Assembly: GCA_011391085.1 (NCBI GenBank)
Contig: JAABRD010000010.1
Span: 62,001-126,000, forward strand
DNA length: 64,000 bases
Direction of reading: 5' to 3'
DNA from: Thiotrichaceae bacterium
GTDB taxonomy: Bacteria > Pseudomonadota > Gammaproteobacteria > Beggiatoales > Beggiatoaceae
Shown one piece after another: positions 28,299-37,008 of the stretch (positions are counted from its first letter, which is position 1; every line of letters starts with the position of its first letter). The position numbers and the translations under genes were made by a program. The notes beneath the pieces were generated by a model. That model was not told where the DNA came from. It did no database searches and was given only the letters and a program-made list of their open reading frames with translations.

Positions 28299-28496
28299 GG
28301 TAGTGAGGATGCAATCTGGGTGATAATGAGATGTCAGGACTGGCAGTTTTTGAAGGGCTGCCAGTTCTTATAGTGATATTCCTATCAATTTGTACATTAT
28401 CCTCTGGAGTGCAATAATTCTTATGGCACGTAAGAGAGAATCGTACAATTTAATTGGAATACTACTATACTCATCACCCAGATTTCACTTCTCCTC
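28299..28496. mobile_element. Degraded GGTAGTG element with a TATAGT element nested inside
   Basis: The left end GGTAGTGAGGATGCAATCTG and a decayed right end TCACCCAGATTTCAC surround a complete TATAGT-family palindrome (28369-28469; ends TATAGTGATATTCC and GGAATACTACTATA; inner AATTTGTAC/GTACAATTT). It separates two convergent genes and carries a small hairpin CTGGCAGTTTTTGAAGGGCT at 28340. Confidence 0.55.
28369..28469. mobile_element. TATAGT-family MITE-like palindrome
   Basis: Ends TATAGTGATATTCC/GGAATACTACTATA, inner inverted arms AATTTGTAC/GTACAATTT. Core resembles the 2708 copy (GTGCAATAATTCTTATGGCA). Confidence 0.7.
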
Positions 28497-28525
28497 CTTA
28501 GTCATTGTTCAGTCCAACTCACCGA

Positions 28526-29281
28526 CTAGGTGGTGACTTCTTTGGAAGTTGCATCAAAGTTCTCATGTAGCGCAACCAAGTCTGGCTTTCTCATCTTACT
28601 ATACCCTTTGATACCTTTTTGCTTGGCCAACTCCATGAGTTGGCCAACGGTCATCTTGGTATAGGCAGAGTCACCGTCAATGGTGATTTCTACCCTGGGT
28701 TTTCTTGCCATTCCGAGTTTACTCCAATTCTCTTGAATGACTTGTACAAGTCGTGGCGCCAGTTCTTCTATGACTACTTTTTGGACCTCTTGGCGGAGCA
28801 TTTCTACAAGGCGTTCTGCCGCTTTCATTTGGTCTGACACTTGTTCGATTTTCTTGTTCATGCTATCCATCCGTTCTTGAAAAGTATGTTCCATTCGCCG
28901 CACTATATCTACCAACAATGGCTGATCCGAAAGCGCCGGCGGTGGTAAGGGTGAGGGTGATACCACGGGATTTTCCAAACTCCGCAACATATCAAGCTGT
29001 TTGCGAATAGCTTCTTCATGCTTTGGTGAAATCACCAAAGCATCAATCATTTCCCCCTTGCGAGGGTCTATTTCTCTAGCGACGACTGCCGCATAATATT
29101 CACGGTCGCCGTCGATAACTGCATAACTGTCCAAGCCGGTGATTTTGAGGATGGGCGGTTTTAACACGCCTTCACATGCCAAAATCATTTCAGCTAACCG
29201 CGCTAATTCAGTTTCTTCAAACTGCGAACGGGGGACGGGGGACGTAATACTCTTAACATCTATTAAGCGAAAATCCATCAT
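28526..29281 (-). CDS. ParB-like protein with Rho-N/SAP-like tail
   Basis: A 251-residue protein. Residues ~5-100 resemble the ParB/Srx N-terminal domain: PRSQFEETELARLAEMI, GVLKPPILKI, and IDGDREYYAAVVARE in the place of the ParB GERRxRA CTP-binding box (the Arg pair is not kept). A coiled-coil stretch follows (~125-180, with MEHTFQERMDSMNKKIEQVS). The C-terminal ~45 residues (TVGQLMELAKQKGIKGYSKM, RKPDLVALHENF) resemble Rho-N/SAP nucleic-acid-binding modules. No helix-turn-helix of classical ParB is evident. Its start is 4 bases after the stop of the ParA-fusion gene, so the two form an operon. Probably a partner or regulator of the ParA fusion (inference). Confidence 0.75.
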   Translation of the reverse strand: MMDFRLIDVKSITSPVPRSQFEETELARLAEMILACEGVLKPPILKITGLDSYAVIDGDREYYAAVVAREIDPRKGEMIDALVISPKHEEAIRKQLDMLRSLENPVVSPSPLPPPALSDQPLLVDIVRRMEHTFQERMDSMNKKIEQVSDQMKAAERLVEMLRQEVQKVVIEELAPRLVQVIQENWSKLGMARKPRVEITIDGDSAYTKMTVGQLMELAKQKGIKGYSKMRKPDLVALHENFDATSKEVTT

Positions 29282-29285
29282 AATA

Positions 29286-30707
29286 TTAACTCGTCTGTTT
29301 CAACACTTCCGCGGCCAACAGGTCAAATTCTTCAGCCGCTTGGTCAGCCGCGGATTCAATTTTACAAAATTCAAAAATGGATTGGGGGTCAGGAATCTCT
29401 AACTCCCCCTCCTTCTTCGTATGACTAACGCATTTTGAGAGGGAGGTTCTCTCATAAATGACGGTGTCCAGCAAGGGCAAGTCATAGTGCTTGCTGACCG
29501 CACTTTTCTGGCGCGGAAACGTATGTTTCAGAAATTGGGCGTTGGTAGAGATTTTCGAAGCCAATACCCCCAACACCGTTAAAGGTGTTCTTCCCATCAT
29601 CGTTTCCCGAAACTCGTTGGCTTGTTTCAGAAAATTTTTGACATTCGCCAGTCCCTGATTGGCAAACGGTTTCAAATCCGAAGGGATTATCAGGTAGTCT
29701 GCGGTTATCAAAGCGATTTCTGAGTATAAATCGCGGGCCGGTGGCGTGTCAATAATCACGAAATCATAGCTGTCCTTCACCCGATTGAGTTTCATCAGAA
29801 GCCGGGACCGACTCGCCCCGATTTTATTCAACTTTTCTTGTGACTCAATCAAGTTGATATGCGAAGGAATGACATCGATTTCGGGATGATTGAAGTTGTC
29901 CGAAGGACGCACCACCTCGGGAATAAAGTCATAGTCTCCGGAACTGAGGATATGCAGGACGTAGCTTTTGATAATACTATCATCCTCCTCAAATTGAAAC
30001 TTGATGAGTCCCGTGGCAAACGTCGAGTTCGCTTGACTATCAATATCAACTAGCAAGACTCGTTGCCCCTTATTTCGAAGGGCCGCCGCTAAGTTAACCG
30101 ACACTGTGGTTTTACCTACACCGCCTTTATTGTGATAAATGGCAATCGTTTTCATAGTTTTTCGGGTTTCTTCTACCTGTTTGGATATGACCTGTTCCAT
30201 CATTGTCACTCCCTCCTTATTCTCCACTCCCTGTTCCGTTCCTGGCGTGGTTATAGATTTTGGGAGTTCTTCCGACAATTCTTGTCTGCCAATCAATTGG
30301 CGAATTTCGTCCAGTTTTTTCTCGATACCATGACCAAAACATTGAAATACGAGTTCTATAGAATCGTTTTTCCGTTCATAAATTCTAATCTCTTTGCCAT
30401 TGGTAAGCAAGCCATATTTGACGGTGGCATCGGCCAACATATACTCACGTAATTGCCGAATATGATGACTGAGATTAGTACGTGGATGTTTAGCCTCTAA
30501 CACGACACTGGGGGCGTCCAGCGTGTGACTGGCGTTTGCCACAAAATCTAGGCGAAACCGATTTTGCTGAACTTGTTGATGCCATAAATAGGGTGGATAA
30601 CCTAAAATAGGCAACAGGTAACTCACCAGCAATTTGCTTTCTACTTCTCTTTCATTATGACAAAATTCGGGGTCAAAAGGCGAATTGGGTTCAAGTGTGG
30701 TTGACAT
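29286..30707 (-). CDS. HsdR_N-like nuclease domain fused to ParA/MinD ATPase
   Basis: A 473-residue fusion. Residues ~15-140 match the N-terminal domain of type I restriction subunits: EREVESKLLVSYLLPILGY, then FRLDFV (D54) and VVLEAKHP (E71, K73). These give a PD-(D/E)xK pattern D-x16-ExK. Residues ~187-473 are a ParA/Soj ATPase: KGGVGKTT (194-201), LLVDIDSQANST, FVIIDTPPAR, and late GVLASKIS. Lys/Gly/Asp residues of the deviant Walker motif are intact. A Glu/Lys-rich linker joins the domains. The ATG at 30707 has GGAG eight bases upstream and a strong promoter. ParA with a ParB-like neighbour normally segregates DNA; a nuclease-like partner domain instead suggests plasmid maintenance or defence. 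The exact combination is one I do not recognise. Confidence 0.82.
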   Translation of the reverse strand: MSTTLEPNSPFDPEFCHNEREVESKLLVSYLLPILGYPPYLWHQQVQQNRFRLDFVANASHTLDAPSVVLEAKHPRTNLSHHIRQLREYMLADATVKYGLLTNGKEIRIYERKNDSIELVFQCFGHGIEKKLDEIRQLIGRQELSEELPKSITTPGTEQGVENKEGVTMMEQVISKQVEETRKTMKTIAIYHNKGGVGKTTVSVNLAAALRNKGQRVLLVDIDSQANSTFATGLIKFQFEEDDSIIKSYVLHILSSGDYDFIPEVVRPSDNFNHPEIDVIPSHINLIESQEKLNKIGASRSRLLMKLNRVKDSYDFVIIDTPPARDLYSEIALITADYLIIPSDLKPFANQGLANVKNFLKQANEFRETMMGRTPLTVLGVLASKISTNAQFLKHTFPRQKSAVSKHYDLPLLDTVIYERTSLSKCVSHTKKEGELEIPDPQSIFEFCKIESAADQAAEEFDLLAAEVLKQTS

Positions 30708-30755
30708 GGCTGATACTCCAATGAAGGGATGGGGCCAAATTGTTATTATGTGTTT

Positions 30756-30784
30756 ATTTTAAATGATAGCAAGTGGGTTGTCAA
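30756..30784 (-). promoter_or_regulatory. Sigma-70-like promoter for the nuclease-ParA operon
   Basis: On the minus strand TTGACA (30784-30779), 17-base spacer, TAAAAT (30761-30756), about 50 bases upstream of the ATG. It overlaps a possible extended -10 element for the opposite strand (TGGTATAGT, about 30788-30796), so the two transcription units may be divergently controlled. Confidence 0.65.
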
Positions 30785-30895
30785 CTGTGGTATAGTAAAA
30801 TTTTCTATAAAATTATATCATGGCATCTGGAACGCAATAAGAATTATTGCGCCTCACCAATTATTTTAGGACTATCCAACGAACGAGAATACCTA

Positions 30896-31567
30896 ATGTC
30901 TATCAACGAATTATTACCGACTCTAACCACTCTGTCACATGCCGATAAGTGGCAGGTTATGCAGTTATTAGTTTCACAACTGGCCCAAGAAGACTCCGCC
31001 AATTGGTCGCATAAATCAACTTCGCAGGAGGATAACCGGAGGTTGAAGGAAAGTGATACCCCACCTCGAGTGGTTGCGAAACTGCCCACAGCGGAAGAGG
31101 AGAAACAAGTGTTTTTGGCCAGAGTGGAAACGTTACTGGCAGAAATTGAAAACTGGTTGTCTGGAGAATTGCAAGTGACTCGCCAGACCATTGAAATCAC
31201 TGAGTTTATAGGCACTTACACGGCCCCTTCCCTGGTCATCCGTCTCCCCCAGGGAAGAAAGTTGGCGGAAGTTTGTCCTGGGAATGCGGGAGTTGTCGCG
31301 GCTGAGGGTCGCATAGACATTCATGGTCGGTTAGGAACGGAGTACCTCTATTTTTATTTGTCGTCACTTATGACGATGTTAAAGGTTTCCCTCGGTAAGG
31401 GGGAAGATATAATACCGGCTGGCACTCTGGTGCCGAATATCCATCTTTCCAGAGGCATCAAGGTAGATGGATGGTATTGGATAGATGAACAGGATATGAA
31501 ACGCCATCTTTTGAATAAAGATTTGTTACTCAAACTCATATCGAGGGTCAGTGACTATGACTTCTAA
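30896..31567 (+). CDS. Unknown protein, first gene of a HEPN-like operon
   Basis: A 223-residue protein starting at the ATG at 30896 (MSINELLPTLTTLSHADKWQ). The helical opening ending VMQLLVSQLAQED is a short module I associate with unnamed proteins of repeat-rich bacteria. The C-terminal half (~85-223) is an alpha/beta domain of unknown family with PSLVIRLPQGRKLAEVCPG, IDIHGRLGTEYLYFYLSS and GWYWIDEQD. An in-frame upstream extension to 30773 is unlikely. It overlaps the start of the next gene by 11 bases, implying translational coupling. Position next to a HEPN gene suggests a partner such as an antitoxin or regulator, but nothing in its sequence proves it. Confidence 0.65.
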   Translation: MSINELLPTLTTLSHADKWQVMQLLVSQLAQEDSANWSHKSTSQEDNRRLKESDTPPRVVAKLPTAEEEKQVFLARVETLLAEIENWLSGELQVTRQTIEITEFIGTYTAPSLVIRLPQGRKLAEVCPGNAGVVAAEGRIDIHGRLGTEYLYFYLSSLMTMLKVSLGKGEDIIPAGTLVPNIHLSRGIKVDGWYWIDEQDMKRHLLNKDLLLKLISRVSDYDF

Positions 31568-32245
31568 CCCATTGCCACCCATTTGGAGGGCTTACCAAAC
31601 CATTTCTAACTGCTTGAAAGCAAACAATAAATCAGCCAAGGTTGTACCGCTTGCAGATGATACTGAACTTGTTGTTAGTGAACCCCTAGCCGATTCACGC
31701 CTCTCTATTCAACAAGGCCATGCCCAACTAAATGACTTATTTGTCTTGGCTTTGTGGGCCACCTTTGAACGGTGTATTCGAGACTACTTACAGGTGAAAG
31801 GTGACAAACTGAAAACCGTTTCGCCTGCGACTTTGGCGGAACCGTTGTATGAACACTTCGGTAGTGATGCAATCTGGGTGAAATATCGCGCGGTTTCTCT
31901 TCGGTCTTGAACTCTGATTGAGATGATTAAATGAGGACTCTGAAAGGAGGCTTGATTAATCATAGTCCCTCTGAAAATCATTTTAATCAGAGTTCAGACA
32001 GTTCACCCACATTGCATCACTACCAACACTTTTATGGCGAAGTGGAGTATTGGAAACCTTACGATATGTTAGAAATACTCAAAGCTACCCTTTCTGAAAC
32101 GGTGTTAGGACATGCCAAACAAATTGTCAAATATAGGGATTGGGTAGCCCATGGTAAAAATCCGAGAAAGTTGCCTTCCGCACTGATAAAGCCGATAGAT
32201 GCCTATGACACATTGAACGAGATTATTAATACTTTGCCAGATTAA
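31557..32245 (+). pseudogene. HEPN-like gene split by a small mobile element
   Basis: The frame from ATG 31557 (MTSNPLPPIWRAYQ) runs correctly to residue 101 (LYEHF) at 31859 and is then broken by a 165-bp MITE. Its continuation (YGEVEYWKPYDMLEIL) starts at about 32033 in another frame and ends at 32245. Removing 173 bp (element plus one 8-bp target copy) gives an uninterrupted 172-codon frame. In the restored protein, YRDWVAHGKN supplies the HEPN Rx4-6H motif (R136, H141); the first half is helical. HEPN proteins are often RNases of toxin-antitoxin or defence systems. In the present form only the first part, without the active motif, can be made. Small differences between the target copies show that the insertion is not very recent. 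Confidence 0.85.
31860..32024. mobile_element. 165-bp GGTAGTGATGCAA MITE inside the HEPN gene
   Basis: Terminal inverted repeats GGTAGTGATGCAATCTGGGT and its near complement at the right end. Flanking direct repeats are AACACTTC (31852-31859) and AACACTTT (32025-32032), 7 of 8 bases equal. The interior is closely related to the copy at 44709-44872. No transposase, so it is non-autonomous. TIR and 8-bp duplication resemble the IS6 family (IS26 end GGCACTGTTGCAAA); this link is inferred. Confidence 0.88.
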
Positions 32246-32508
32246 GAACTTGTTCTCTTTACTAGCCCCTGGGCCGGAGTGGAGGCTTTAGCCGGTGAAG
32301 GATTGTTAAACCTCGGAGTCCAAAACACGTTTTGGACGCCCTCTGCCCAAAACGTATTTTGGACTCCGATGGTTAAATGGGTGATTCCTTAACTTAATGG
32401 TACTATGGTCCAGCATTTCTCCGGCGGAAGCCTCTAGTCCAGCGTTTTTCCGGCTGAAGCCTCCACTCCACCGGTGTCTTAATTCCTTAATACTAACTTT
32501 TTTTACAG
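32246..32508. repeat. Dispersed repeats: GGAGTCCAAAACACG hairpin and GGAGTGGAGGC arms
   Basis: A GGAGTGGAGGC arm (about 32276-32295), a GGAGTCCAAAACACGTTTTG/CAAAACGTATTTTGGACTCC hairpin (32314-32368), the CTTAACTTAATGG motif, and two inverted GGCGGAAGCCTCTAGTCCAG arms (about 32423-32480). No gene. Confidence 0.8.
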
Positions 32509-34209
32509 ATGACCCCAAAAACTTCACTCACCTATCTCACTCACCTCAGCGCCGCCCTCCTCCCCATTGCCCTCCTATGGACCTTATACCACACTGCCAC
32601 CCAAGCCTGGTGGTTAGCCGACGACCCCGCATTATTACGTAGCATTGCTGAATATGGTATCTTTCCCCATTTTTATCAAGGCGAAGTGTGGAGAAATAGC
32701 GTCAGTTATGCCAATCTCACACCCTGGGTTATCTTTTCACTGGGTATTGATTGGCATCTATTTGGACTCGAACCGTTTGGCTATTATATACATCACTTAC
32801 TCTCCTTTTCGGTCGTCCTCCTAATAGCCTATTGGGTGTTGAACTTATTTTTCTCACCCTTGACCTGTAGCCTCGTTTTATGTATCTTTGTCACCTCGGT
32901 ACCCAGTGCCAATGTTGCCCAATTACTGATGGTGAGACATTATTTAGAAGGCTTAGGTTTCAGTTTACTCGCAGTTGGCAGTTATGTCAAAGCCCTCCAA
33001 ACGCAACGAACTGGGTGGACACTTCTCGGAACTTGCAGTTACTTGTTGGCCACCACCGCCAAAGAAATTTACGTGCCATTGGTTCTCGTGTTACCCAGTT
33101 TACCTATTGGAACGTGGAAACAACGTTGGCAGAAATTAATTCCTTTTGTCATCGTCGCAGGCGCCTATGTCCTGTGGCGCAGTTACATGTTGAAACCTTC
33201 TCAACTGGTCAGCGGCTATGGGGAAGTCGTGATACCCAAATTGACTTGGGACACGGTGTGGACGTTACCGACTCAACTCATTCAGTCTCTAGGGTGGCAA
33301 CATGTTTGGCAATGGATGATTCTGGGATTAGTTGCTATAATTGGCTTATGGGTCATGTTTAAACAACGTTTGGTAGGAAAAATATTGCTATGGATAATGG
33401 TCACCCTCTTGCCGATTATCCCAGTGCTTGCGTTACTCGATTCACGCTATTTATTTTTGCCATTCTTTGTCTCTTGTTTGGGAGTGGCTATAGTGTTACA
33501 ATTTTTTATCAAAAAACGTTGGCAACCTGTGGCATGGGTGTTAGGATTCCTGGTGTTTATCGTCAGTTGGAAAGCGGCACAAATCGGTGGCCCGGCCTTG
33601 ATTCGACAAGAAGGATTGCTAAGACAAGTTCAAACGGAAGGCAAATTAATTTTAACAGATAAACAAGCCCACGGTGTATTAGTTCATCCCGGTGCAGCAT
33701 TTTGGTATTTTAGTTCCTTGCGTTGGTTAAGAGAACATATCTTAAATTTACCTGTTGGTGTTGCTGCGTGTTATGATCTATGTATGTGCCAACCGCAACC
33801 AAGTGATAAAGTTTATCAGTATGTACAAAATCACTTAATTTCTTCCAGCGCCGCTGAACAACTTAAAGAGTGCGGGAAAGGGGATGCTGAGTTGGACATT
33901 CGCTTACGCTTTGAGTTAGGGACATTATCTTGGCAACTTGGACCTTATCAAGACGGTCAATATTATGGGACCGCCAGTGCCGCAGATGCGGTGATGGATG
34001 AACAATTTTACAAAATTGCTAGACAAGGCCACTTTTACAAAGGCCAGTTTGACAAAATCTATGTAGTGATTAAATATATCTCACCTGCGGGATGGTATAC
34101 TTATTCACCTAAATTGATGTTAGACTCTACCAAGAAAGATTCGCAGGGTGTAGTAGAATTGAATTGGCAACGTCCTTCTAAGCAACTAAATGGAAAAAAC
34201 GTTGAATAA
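32509..34209 (+). CDS. Polytopic membrane protein, GT-C-like
   Basis: 566 residues with about ten hydrophobic segments in the first 370 residues, after an N-terminal signal-anchor segment (~10-30). An acidic loop WLADDPALLRS follows the first membrane segment, the position where GT-C glycosyltransferases (PMT/ArnT type) carry catalytic acidic residues. Later membrane segments lie at ~85-120, 120-145, 150-190, 205-225, 265-285, 295-340 and 340-365. The C-terminal ~190 residues are soluble and periplasmic in appearance. Function is unassigned; a lipid-linked glycosyltransferase is a reasonable guess. No sugar genes are adjacent. The ATG at 32509 is preceded only by a T-rich stretch. Confidence 0.75.
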   Translation: MTPKTSLTYLTHLSAALLPIALLWTLYHTATQAWWLADDPALLRSIAEYGIFPHFYQGEVWRNSVSYANLTPWVIFSLGIDWHLFGLEPFGYYIHHLLSFSVVLLIAYWVLNLFFSPLTCSLVLCIFVTSVPSANVAQLLMVRHYLEGLGFSLLAVGSYVKALQTQRTGWTLLGTCSYLLATTAKEIYVPLVLVLPSLPIGTWKQRWQKLIPFVIVAGAYVLWRSYMLKPSQLVSGYGEVVIPKLTWDTVWTLPTQLIQSLGWQHVWQWMILGLVAIIGLWVMFKQRLVGKILLWIMVTLLPIIPVLALLDSRYLFLPFFVSCLGVAIVLQFFIKKRWQPVAWVLGFLVFIVSWKAAQIGGPALIRQEGLLRQVQTEGKLILTDKQAHGVLVHPGAAFWYFSSLRWLREHILNLPVGVAACYDLCMCQPQPSDKVYQYVQNHLISSSAAEQLKECGKGDAELDIRLRFELGTLSWQLGPYQDGQYYGTASAADAVMDEQFYKIARQGHFYKGQFDKIYVVIKYISPAGWYTYSPKLMLDSTKKDSQGVVELNWQRPSKQLNGKNVE

Positions 34210-34290
34210 TAGTGACTCACTATCCGCTATCCGCTATCCACTATTATCCGGTAGGACCACTATTTAAAAACATAACGAGGAATATCAAAA

Positions 34291-34449
34291 ATGCGCAAAC
34301 ATGGTTTTCACAAGCAACTCAAAAAAGATATGCAACGACGCAATGTCGTCTGGGTCTCGTCAGTCAAACACCACGGAGTGTTAAAGGAACATCTCTCCTG
34401 TGTTGTCAAACCGCAAAAAGCGGAGGTTAAACTGGCCTCTTTCGTTTAA
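34291..34449 (+). CDS. Possible 52-residue basic protein
   Basis: An ATG at 34291 with GAGG about ten bases upstream opens a 52-residue frame (MRKHGFHKQLKKDMQRRNVV... ending ASFV) rich in Lys, His and Arg. It fits between the membrane-protein gene and a CAGGGGTCCAAAGCGACGC hairpin at 34457-34487. No family recognised. The overlapping longer frame that starts in a CACTATCCGCTATCC repeat is not credible. Confidence 0.4.
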   Translation: MRKHGFHKQLKKDMQRRNVVWVSSVKHHGVLKEHLSCVVKPQKAEVKLASFV

Positions 34450-34504
34450 TATATTCCAGGGGTCCAAAGCGACGCTTTGTACCCCTGAATTTCACTTTCT
34501 CCCT

Positions 34505-36832
34505 TCAACTGGTTCGCCACAGTTTAATCATCTTATCCTCCCCCCCACAAGCCAACCAATGTCCATCTGGACTAAACGCCGTACACAACACCGAGTTGGA
34601 AGGTCCTTTCAAAGTTCTCTCTTCCACACCCGTTGCCACCGACCAAATTTTAAGAGTGTAGTCCCAACTGCCACTCACTAGCCATAAACTATTTGGACTA
34701 AAGGCAACATACCAAACCGAGTCAGTATGACCATAAAACGTATGACGCACGGTGCCAGTGGCCACCGACCACAATTTGAGGGTATGGTCTTTACTGGCAC
34801 TGGCTAACCATTGACCATCTGGACTAAATATCACGGAAGTCACCCAATCGGTGTGACCTGGGAGAAGAAATTGTTCTTCGCCACTAGCCACTGACCAAAG
34901 TTTGATGGTATGATCTTGACTACCGCCGGCTAACCAGTGACCGTCGGGACTGAAGGCAATGGAAGTCACCACTTGAGAAGGTGGACTCAAGGTTAACTGT
35001 TCTTGATCCGTGGCAAATGACCAAAGTTTGATAGAACCGTCCCAACTGGTACTGGCTATCTGTTGACCATCCGGACTGATTGCGATACCGAGAACCCAAT
35101 CGGTATGTCCACGCAAGGTATGACGCACTTCGCCCGTTTTGAAAGACCAAATTTTGACGGTGCCATCGTCACTGCCACTGACAAGCCATTCACCATCTGG
35201 ACTAAATGTGACCGAAGTGATAAAATCGGTATGTCCAGTCAAAGTCCGAATCTCTCGGCCACGGGTGACAGACCAGAGTTTGATCGTTTTATCCCCACTG
35301 CCACTGGCCAACCATAAGTTGTCAGGACTAAAAGCCACGGCGAGAATGGCACTGGTATGCCCTCGCAACGTCGCCACCTCGGTCAGACTGGACACATATT
35401 TTTGATTCGCTTTGACCGTCGCCAGTTGGGCCATCGCGTGTTGACCTACTGAGGCCAATGTGTTTGCCCATTCTTGCCAACTGCGGTAACTTTCGGGTTT
35501 CAATTGCGTCACTTTTTCAAAACAAGTGACGGCTTGTTGTGGTTGCCCTAAGCCAGTTAACGCCATCCCACGATAAAACCAGGCATCCGCAAAGTCGGTC
35601 TGTTTTTCTACCAAGGTGGCTAAACAATCGGCGGCGTCGGTATAACGACCTGCTTCATACCAAGCCAGACCGCGTTTGAAAGCGGCTTGCGTGAAATCCG
35701 GCCGCGATTTTACCGCATGATGAAAACGTTGTTCTGCCGCCTGCGGAGAATCCAAATCGAGTAAACGTTCACCGTCTTCATAACCAATTTGAGATTGATT
35801 GAGATGATAAGCATCTTGTAACAACTGTAAGGGTTGAGTCAACCACGCTTGCGGAAATTCCTCTTGCAAATGCAACAACCGTGGTTCATAATTGCGGTCC
35901 AAATTGAGATAATACCAATCGGTAAAACAAGTCGCTAAGAGTTGATACGTTTTGACCAGTTGTTGACGAATTTGATACAGACTCTCATCACTGTCATAAC
36001 CTTGAGATTCCAACCCTTTTCTCTCCTCCCGCCAATTCCATGGAACGGCGGTGATTTTGGCAAACGAGTCGTTTTGCCAACCCCAGACGCCAATGTTAAA
36101 AAACACTTCGCGGTCCGTGATGTCACAATATATCACGGCGGTAGGAATGGGTGCCAGAACGGTTCGCAGTTGTTTGATGTCTATATCAAAAATGTCTCGA
36201 TTGAAATAGTCACTGTAACATTCGACTGGATAGAGAGAGTTTTCAGAGTAATGCGTATTCAAGAAGAGTTTCAAATGGTTACGAATTTCTTGAGGCAGAT
36301 TATAAATAATCGAGTCAGGACAATTTTTGCTAATATTGGGCGGGGCCACCAGGAGGAGGAGTGGATATTGGTCACGTCCTTTGACTAACAACTCTTCAGT
36401 AGCTGTGCGACTCAACCGCGAAGGCCAATTTTTTTCCAGGGCATCCCATTGACTTTCAATTTCTTTGAGTTTCAGGTTAAACTCTTGCGCTTTGAGTTCA
36501 CATAAAATATGACGATACAAGGCACTTTCTTGGGTATGAAATTCGTCAATGAGGCGCGTGAACTCATTGGGTGACAAAGATTGATGTTGGGTGAGATGGG
36601 CCAAGCGTTGAAAACCCTCCCGTTGGGCCGCCAGGAGCCGTTCATCTTGTTTAGCTTGGTCGATTTTGCTAGAGGAAACACCCAAACGGCGCCGATCTGT
36701 CGTCCCCGTCGACGGTTCAAGTTTTGGGAGAGGAGGCGTTTGCTGGGCCCATTGTGTGGCAATCTCCAAAAGGGGACGATGGGTCGTGTGAAGAATGAAA
36801 TTAGTGAGGATCGGTTTAAGAGGGAAGGGCAT
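34505..36832 (-). CDS. TPR and seven-bladed WD40 repeat protein
   Basis: About 775 residues starting at the ATG at 36832 (MPFPLKPILTNF); a 32-residue upstream extension is repeat-derived. Residues ~1-330 are an uncharacterised region containing LLLLVAPPNISKNCP and AVIYCDITDREVFFNIGVWG. About three TPRs follow (~355-460: AAFKRGLAWYEAGRYTDAAD, AWFYRGMALTGLGQPQQAVT). The C-terminal ~290 residues hold seven WD40 units (RGHTSAILAVAFSPD, GHTDFITSVTFSPDG and so on, each ending IKLWS), enough for one complete propeller. The protein is likely a cytoplasmic scaffold. The N-terminal region may be an effector domain; similar multidomain proteins occur in cyanobacteria and large sulfur bacteria. Confidence 0.88.
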   Translation of the reverse strand: MPFPLKPILTNFILHTTHRPLLEIATQWAQQTPPLPKLEPSTGTTDRRRLGVSSSKIDQAKQDERLLAAQREGFQRLAHLTQHQSLSPNEFTRLIDEFHTQESALYRHILCELKAQEFNLKLKEIESQWDALEKNWPSRLSRTATEELLVKGRDQYPLLLLVAPPNISKNCPDSIIYNLPQEIRNHLKLFLNTHYSENSLYPVECYSDYFNRDIFDIDIKQLRTVLAPIPTAVIYCDITDREVFFNIGVWGWQNDSFAKITAVPWNWREERKGLESQGYDSDESLYQIRQQLVKTYQLLATCFTDWYYLNLDRNYEPRLLHLQEEFPQAWLTQPLQLLQDAYHLNQSQIGYEDGERLLDLDSPQAAEQRFHHAVKSRPDFTQAAFKRGLAWYEAGRYTDAADCLATLVEKQTDFADAWFYRGMALTGLGQPQQAVTCFEKVTQLKPESYRSWQEWANTLASVGQHAMAQLATVKANQKYVSSLTEVATLRGHTSAILAVAFSPDNLWLASGSGDKTIKLWSVTRGREIRTLTGHTDFITSVTFSPDGEWLVSGSDDGTVKIWSFKTGEVRHTLRGHTDWVLGIAISPDGQQIASTSWDGSIKLWSFATDQEQLTLSPPSQVVTSIAFSPDGHWLAGGSQDHTIKLWSVASGEEQFLLPGHTDWVTSVIFSPDGQWLASASKDHTLKLWSVATGTVRHTFYGHTDSVWYVAFSPNSLWLVSGSWDYTLKIWSVATGVEERTLKGPSNSVLCTAFSPDGHWLACGGEDKMIKLWRTS

Positions 36833-36836
36833 GGTT

Positions 36837-36953
36837 TTAGTGGATAGTGGATAGTGGATAGTGGATAGTGGATAGTGGATAATAGGTACCGGAGTGGAGG
36901 CTTTAGCCGGGGGACGTGCCACCTTCACCGGCTAAAGCCTCTACTCCGGCCTG
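36837..36953. repeat. GGATAGT simple repeat and GGAGTGGAGGC palindrome
   Basis: About five units of GTGGATAGTGGATA (36840-36880) are followed by a GGAGTGGAGGC/GCCTCTACTCC palindrome (36894-36946). Confidence 0.8.
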
Positions 36954-37008
36954 CTATTTTTCATTATCCCTTATCCATTATTCATTAATCAAGAGGTTTC
37001 AATAATAT

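Noticed and set aside
31931-32245. Independent 104-residue gene
   Set aside because: Its first ~33 codons lie in the MITE, and the rest is the C-terminal half of the HEPN gene.
34212-34430. 72-residue ORF
   Set aside because: Begins in a CTATCCGCTATCC repeat, and its frame conflicts with the better RBS-supported 52-residue frame.
36833-36928. N-terminal extension of the WD40 protein
   Set aside because: Its 32 residues are encoded by GGATAGT simple repeat; the family-like start is at 36832.
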